From positions 1 through 9,968 of the forward strand of contig JBBIKU010000088.1 in NCBI GenBank assembly GCA_037445245.1: a DNA stretch of 9,968 bases, written 5' to 3'. Position 1 is the stretch's first letter. Each line of letters opens with the position of its first letter. This document shows, piece after piece, positions 6,813 to 9,968 of this stretch. Below the pieces are notes generated by a model, which did not search any database, was not told the DNA's origin, and saw only the letters and a program-made list of their open reading frames with translations. The stretch comes from JBBIKU01 sp037445245 (GTDB lineage: Bacteria > Chloroflexota > Anaerolineae > Anaerolineales > Anaerolineaceae). Position numbers and translations under genes: made by a program.

Positions 6813-6917
6813 TTACCTGGTAACAGGCGCACTACGACAAGGAAAAGCCCCACTGCCGCCGGCTTCGACGGCAAGCAAGACTAATTCGACAGTACCGGTG
6901 TAGATATTCCCAATCAT
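6813..6917 (-). CDS. Small 34-residue protein or leader peptide, unrecognised
   Basis: Begins MIGNIYTGTVELVLLAVEAG and continues GSGAFPCRSAPVTR, then stops with TAA. I do not recognise it. It has a hydrophobic first half (VELVLLAV), a Gly-rich middle, one cysteine (C27) and a basic, proline-containing end. Support for translation is the very strong AAAGGAGG six bases before the ATG (Shine-Dalgarno at 6930-6923). A promoter lies 36 bases upstream of the start, and an intrinsic terminator begins 18 bases after the stop. It may be a stand-alone peptide or a leader peptide controlling the downstream recombinase-like/GNAT genes. It has no run of one amino acid as in classical amino-acid attenuators. 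A single TM segment is too short to be sure of. Confidence 0.6.
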   Translation of the reverse strand: MIGNIYTGTVELVLLAVEAGGSGAFPCRSAPVTR

Positions 6918-6952
6918 GTGCGCCTCCTTTCTTCAGTTTTACATGCGAAAGT

Positions 6953-6982
6953 AGTTTATCACGTCGCTTGTGAGCATGTCAA
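6953..6982 (-). promoter_or_regulatory. Sigma70-type promoter of the small minus-strand gene
   Basis: Minus strand: perfect TTGACA (6982-6977), 18-base spacer, TAAACT (6958-6953) preceded by TGA, giving an extended -10. The predicted start near 6946 leaves a leader of about 29 bases containing AAAGGAGG. The promoter is head-to-head with that of rsmG; an AAAAATTTTT palindrome (6991-7000) sits between the two. Confidence 0.75.
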
Positions 6983-6998
6983 TAGGGGTAAAAAATTT

Positions 6999-7026
6999 TT
7001 AAGATTAGCAGCAATAACGGTATAAT
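6999..7026 (+). promoter_or_regulatory. Promoter of rsmG with -10 just before the start codon
   Basis: A perfect TATAAT occupies 7021-7026. A 4/6 -35 TTAAGA is at 6999-7004 with 16-base spacing. Transcription would start near 7032-7034, only two to four bases before the rsmG ATG at 7036. Confidence 0.7.
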
Positions 7027-7035
7027 TTATTCCCA

Positions 7036-7749
7036 ATGGAGAAACTACAACTGGAGGTCAACAATCTGCTCGGCATCACCCTGACGGCGCGCCAGTTGAG
7101 AGCATTGGCTTGCTACGAACAGGAACTGATCACCTGGAATGCGCGCGTTAACTTGACTTCCATTCGTCAGTCTGAAGACATTCAAACCAAGCACTTTCTG
7201 GACTCATTGAGCTGCATACTCATCCTGCGCCAAAATCCCACTGGGCACCTTGTCGATGTCGGCACTGGTGCCGGATTCCCCGGTATCCCCCTCAAAATCG
7301 CCCTGCCCGCCCTCCAGGTAGATCTGGTCGAGTCGGTTGGAAAGAAAGCCGATTTTTGCCGCCACATCGTGTCCACGCTTGGGCTCGAGGGCATCAGGGT
7401 GATCCAAAATCGCGCCGAGGAGATCGGTCAAATGGCGCAGCACCGCCAGCGATACGATTGGGCAGTGGCGCGCGCGGTGGCAAATTTCCCCATCCTGATG
7501 GAATACTTGCTGCCGCTGGTAAAGATCGGCGGGAGTGTCGTCGTGCAAAAAGGCGAAAGTGGACCGGCAGAAACACACGCCGCCGAACAGGCAATTCACT
7601 TGCTGGGAGGTCGCTTGCGGCAGTTACACCAACTGGCATTGCCCGGGATTGCCGAAGAACGCTATCTGATTGTTGTCGACAAGGTAGCATCCACGCCGCC
7701 CCAATATCCGCGACGGGTCGGGATTCCCGCCAAAAAGCCGCTACGCTGA
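7036..7749 (+). CDS. rsmG: 16S rRNA (guanine(527)-N7)-methyltransferase
   Basis: Class I SAM-dependent methyltransferase that modifies G527 of 16S rRNA in the decoding region; loss gives low-level streptomycin resistance in other bacteria. 237 residues, normal for the family. It shows WNARVNLTSI (34-43), TKHFLDSL (51-58), the SAM-binding glycine loop VDVGTGAGFPGIPLKI (73-88), the acidic E99 after strand 2 (VDLVES), VARAVAN (144-150) and QKGES (171-175). No Shine-Dalgarno precedes the ATG, and TATAAT ends nine bases before it, so initiation is probably leaderless. It is the only convincing plus-strand gene and converges on recF with 6 bases between stops and no terminator. Confidence 0.96.
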   Translation: MEKLQLEVNNLLGITLTARQLRALACYEQELITWNARVNLTSIRQSEDIQTKHFLDSLSCILILRQNPTGHLVDVGTGAGFPGIPLKIALPALQVDLVESVGKKADFCRHIVSTLGLEGIRVIQNRAEEIGQMAQHRQRYDWAVARAVANFPILMEYLLPLVKIGGSVVVQKGESGPAETHAAEQAIHLLGGRLRQLHQLALPGIAEERYLIVVDKVASTPPQYPRRVGIPAKKPLR

Positions 7750-7755
7750 GTCCGA

Positions 7756-8982
7756 TCAGCTCTGTTGCCAGCCGGCTGCGTCCGGGTCAACTGCCACCTC
7801 GCCTCCTTCCACCCGCCAGATGGTCGCCGTCTTGGTAAAGTCGGGCGAATACAAACTCAAATCTGTGGTGGTCAAGAACGCCTGTTCGCAATCGCCAAGC
7901 GATTCCAACACATCTGCTCTGCGCTGCAAATCAAGCTCCGCCATCATTTCATCCAGTAACAACACCGGATAATGACCGGTCTTCTCTTTCAACCAGGCGA
8001 CCTCCGCCAGTTTCAACCCCAACAACACCGTGCGAACCTGACCGCGTGATCCAAAGTCGATCACGTCGATCCCGTTGCAACTCATGCGCAGTTCATCCCG
8101 GTGCGGTCCGATGGTGGTCACGCCGCGCTGGATCTCCTCCCTGTGTAGCGCCTGTAACCGCTCATAGAAACCTGCTGCAATTTTCTCCCGGCTGAAACCG
8201 CTGCGATCGGCATCCGCCTCGATGGGCAACCGGAATTGCGTATCCGTACCAGAAGCGGGATCATAAGCCGGGTAGTAATGTAGCCGCAGAACTTCCTGGC
8301 TGTGGGTTAGCTGCTGGTGAAAGCGGCTCGCCAGTTTTTCGAGGTTAGCCACGGCTGCAATTCGAGCATGGATTAAGGTGGCGCCGCGGTCTGCCAGCAA
8401 TTCATCCCAATAGCGCAGTTGCTCCGTGTCGCCGCTCCGTTCGGCAAGCTGCTTCAGGAGTGCATTGCGCTGGCTGAGCGTTTGAACGTAATCACTGAGC
8501 GCTTGGGCATAGCCAGGAATCGCCTGCGAGATCGCCAGGTTGAGATAGCGCCGTCGTTCTTCCGGGGAGCCTTCCAGGATGCGGGTCATCTGGGGCAGAA
8601 ACAAAACGGCGTTGAAATGACCGAGCGCATGATGAACCGTCCGGCGTACGCCATCCAGCAAGATCTCTTTACGGGCACGCACCCCGCCGTTGGTATTCTC
8701 GCGAATCAGACGTACTTCCAGCCGGTGTTGCTGTTCGCCCCGCCGGTAATCCGCCACCAGACGGGCAACCGAGAGCGAGTCGTTTTCAACCAAGAAGCTG
8801 ACCAACTGGCGGTCGCTCTGCGCCTGAAAGGTGGTGAAAGTCGCCAGGAAATATATCGCTTCCAGGATACTGGTCTTCCCTTGAGCATTATCGCCCACCA
8901 GCAAAAGAATCCGCCGGGGCACGTCCATGTCCAGGCGGCTGAATAAGCGGAAATTCGTCAGCGAAAGATGGGTCAGGTACAT
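7756..8982 (-). CDS. recF: DNA replication and repair protein RecF
   Basis: SMC-like ATPase that binds gapped DNA and, with RecO and RecR, helps load RecA. 408 residues, slightly longer than the usual 360-380. Walker A is GDNAQGKT (30-37), after FRLFSRLDMDVP. EGSPEERRRYLNLAIS (137-152) is the RecF-specific GxPxxRRxxLD region. IGPHRDEL (291-298) precedes the signature SRGQVRT (312-318). Walker B is LLLDEMMAELD (341-351), with Glu where many RecFs have the second Asp, and a C-terminal FLTTTD switch follows. The central coiled-coil part spans about 155-230. The ATG follows the def stop by one base (TGA-A-ATG), indicating translational coupling. No dnaN, dnaA or gyrB is adjacent, unlike the classical order. 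Confidence 0.96.
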   Translation of the reverse strand: MYLTHLSLTNFRLFSRLDMDVPRRILLLVGDNAQGKTSILEAIYFLATFTTFQAQSDRQLVSFLVENDSLSVARLVADYRRGEQQHRLEVRLIRENTNGGVRARKEILLDGVRRTVHHALGHFNAVLFLPQMTRILEGSPEERRRYLNLAISQAIPGYAQALSDYVQTLSQRNALLKQLAERSGDTEQLRYWDELLADRGATLIHARIAAVANLEKLASRFHQQLTHSQEVLRLHYYPAYDPASGTDTQFRLPIEADADRSGFSREKIAAGFYERLQALHREEIQRGVTTIGPHRDELRMSCNGIDVIDFGSRGQVRTVLLGLKLAEVAWLKEKTGHYPVLLLDEMMAELDLQRRADVLESLGDCEQAFLTTTDLSLYSPDFTKTATIWRVEGGEVAVDPDAAGWQQS

Positions 8983-8983
8983 T

Positions 8984-9496
8984 TCACTCGGGTATGACCA
9001 TCTCCTCCTCCTCGGTCGGTTGCCAGACCCGCACCGCCCGGTCGGGGAACAGCACCCCCTCTAGGTGATCGATCTCGTGCTGAAAAATACGCGCCAGCCA
9101 GCCCTCTGCTTTGATCTTCACCGGAGTGCCCTGGCGGTTCAAGCCCTTCACCACGACCATGCGATAACGGGGCACTTCACCCGCCAGCCCCGGCAACGAC
9201 AAACAACCTTCAACTCCATTTTCGATCTCGTCTTCCGAGACCTTCACGTATTCCGGGTTCGCCAAGACATAGAGCTTCTGGGGGACGTTCTCGTCCTCTT
9301 CGTCGCCGTATTCGACCACGATCAACCGGCTTGAAACGCCCATCTGAGGCGCCGCCAAACCCACCCCGGGAGCAGCCCGCATCGTCTCGATCATATCGTT
9401 GACCAAATCCTGCAAATCCTTGTCAAATGATTGAACTTTGTGCGCCTTGCGGCGTAAAACAGGATCGGGAAGGGTGACAATTTCTCGCACTGACAT
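8984..9496 (-). CDS. def: Peptide deformylase
   Basis: Metalloenzyme that removes the formyl group from N-terminal formyl-methionine of nascent proteins. 170 residues, normal length. All three motifs are intact: GVGLAAPQ (44-51), EGCLS (96-100, metal ligand C98) and HEIDH (140-144, ligands H140 and H144, catalytic E141). An acidic loop GDEEDEN (64-70) interrupts the strands after motif 1. ATG 9496 has GAGG seven bases upstream. It lies 40 bases after the PH-like gene and is coupled to recF. Confidence 0.97.
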   Translation of the reverse strand: MSVREIVTLPDPVLRRKAHKVQSFDKDLQDLVNDMIETMRAAPGVGLAAPQMGVSSRLIVVEYGDEEDENVPQKLYVLANPEYVKVSEDEIENGVEGCLSLPGLAGEVPRYRMVVVKGLNRQGTPVKIKAEGWLARIFQHEIDHLEGVLFPDRAVRVWQPTEEEEMVIPE

Positions 9497-9536
9497 AGCA
9501 ATACCTCGCCATACCTCTGAACCGAAACAAACAAAT

Positions 9537-9857
9537 TTATTTTACCTCAAAGCCCGGCGGCATTGGCGGCAAATTTTGTTCGCCGCCACTTTCTTCCATC
9601 ACACGGTGATAGGCTTGCAGCCACTCGGCGATACGTTGTTGCTGGGTGGTCAATTCTGCCTGTTTGTTTTTAAAATCCTGCTGGGCGATGCGATTAAACA
9701 AGTCGCGCTGCACCTCAGCCGGATTTGAAACGAAATCAAAGGTCAGGGTGGTGTCACCGACCTTGATGTAAACGGTGCCGAAGTTCAACAACAAGCCGAT
9801 CAAACCCATCCGCTCGAAGGTGATGCTCTGAATATTGCGCAGCGGCGCCGCCCGGAA
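9537..9857 (-). CDS. C-terminal part of a PH-like-domain protein (5' end missing)
   Basis: From 9854 the frame reads RAAPLRNIQSITFERMGLIG and continues with LLLNFGTVYIKVG and TFDFVSNPAEVQRDLFNRI. This resembles the bacterial PH-like domain seen at the C terminus of membrane-associated proteins in Chloroflexota, by recollection only. The end is hydrophilic and helical (QAELTTQQQRIAEWLQAY), finishing PPMPPGFEVK. An ATG at 9809 could start a 90-residue ORF, but it would cut through the domain, and no Shine-Dalgarno precedes it (TTCGAGCGG). I therefore treat this as a truncated gene whose 5' part is lost at the GC-rich tail. Further upstream the frame stays open only to a TGA at 9905-9903, with unrelated-looking residues. 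Probably co-transcribed with def. Confidence 0.65.
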   Translation of the reverse strand, partial: FRAAPLRNIQSITFERMGLIGLLLNFGTVYIKVGDTTLTFDFVSNPAEVQRDLFNRIAQQDFKNKQAELTTQQQRIAEWLQAYHRVMEESGGEQNLPPMPPGFEVK

Positions 9858-9968
9858 GGATGGGTGGGCGTCGGCGGCGCGTTGCCGAACGATCCGCAGA
9901 CCTCAGCGAGGTTGCCCGCGTCGAGCCACCCGACGCGCACGCCGCGCCCGACCGCCGAGCAATCGGCA
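9858..9968. other. GC-rich scaffold tail of doubtful continuity
   Basis: Bases 9861-9968 are 75% G+C (81 of 108 counted), well above the genes before it. The PH-like frame loses its family resemblance at about 9857 and meets a TGA at 9905. Another minus-strand frame is open through the tail and contains VRVGWLDAGNLAEVCGSFG, which is protein-like but unrecognised. This suggests either a chimeric join or a gene fragment from other DNA. Confidence 0.5.

Noticed and set aside
6646..7035. A structured RNA gene (SRP RNA, 6S, tmRNA or tRNA) in the divergent region
   Set aside because: None of the characteristic SRP or tRNA motifs was seen; a short protein-coding unit with SD and terminators explains the signals better.
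7741..7765. Bidirectional terminator between rsmG and recF
   Set aside because: Only six bases separate the stops and no hairpin with a U-tract is visible.

Overview
The window looks like a scaffold from a bacterial draft genome, probably a member of the Chloroflexota (Anaerolineae-like). The basis is the flavour of the RpoB, RsmG, RecF and PH-domain protein sequences as I remember those families; no search was run, so the assignment is moderate. It holds housekeeping genes and two-domain accessory enzymes. I see no rRNA, tRNA, CRISPR array or insertion sequence. It starts inside rpoB, carries a 10-N assembly gap at 929-938 and ends in an abruptly GC-rich tail.

Layout: (a) 1-2211, minus strand, the N-terminal ~740 residues of RpoB, interrupted only by the N gap, which lies in the rifampicin-resistance region. 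Its own strong promoter (-35/-10 at 2340-2312) is in the AT-rich gap upstream. (b) 2414-5044, minus strand, MFS transporter, then HAD hydrolase, then YfcE-like metallophosphoesterase, closely packed; an extended -10 lies before the HAD gene. (c) 5089-6615, minus strand, a stand-alone protein resembling a serine-recombinase catalytic domain without its catalytic residues, followed by a tandem-GNAT acetyltransferase. (d) 6616-7035, a 420-base divergent region containing a 34-codon minus-strand gene not visible at ordinary ORF cut-offs. That gene has a sigma70-type promoter, a near-perfect Shine-Dalgarno and two related intrinsic terminators; a third hairpin follows. (e) 7036-7749, plus strand, rsmG, apparently leaderless. 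(f) 7756-9857, minus strand, a PH-like-domain protein (5' end missing), def and recF, convergent with rsmG and only 6 bases from it. (g) 9858-9968, about 75% GC, probably not contiguous with the rest.

Functionally, RpoB (transcription), RsmG (16S rRNA methylation), Def (N-terminal deformylation) and RecF (recombinational repair) are core information-processing genes. The transporter, phosphatase, phosphodiesterase and acetyltransferase are accessory genes without a visible common pathway. The most unusual part is region (d): the loop of the first terminator is complementary over 10 bases to the last codons of the small ORF, an arrangement that could couple translation of the peptide to transcription of the recombinase-like/GNAT pair. 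That coupling is inference.
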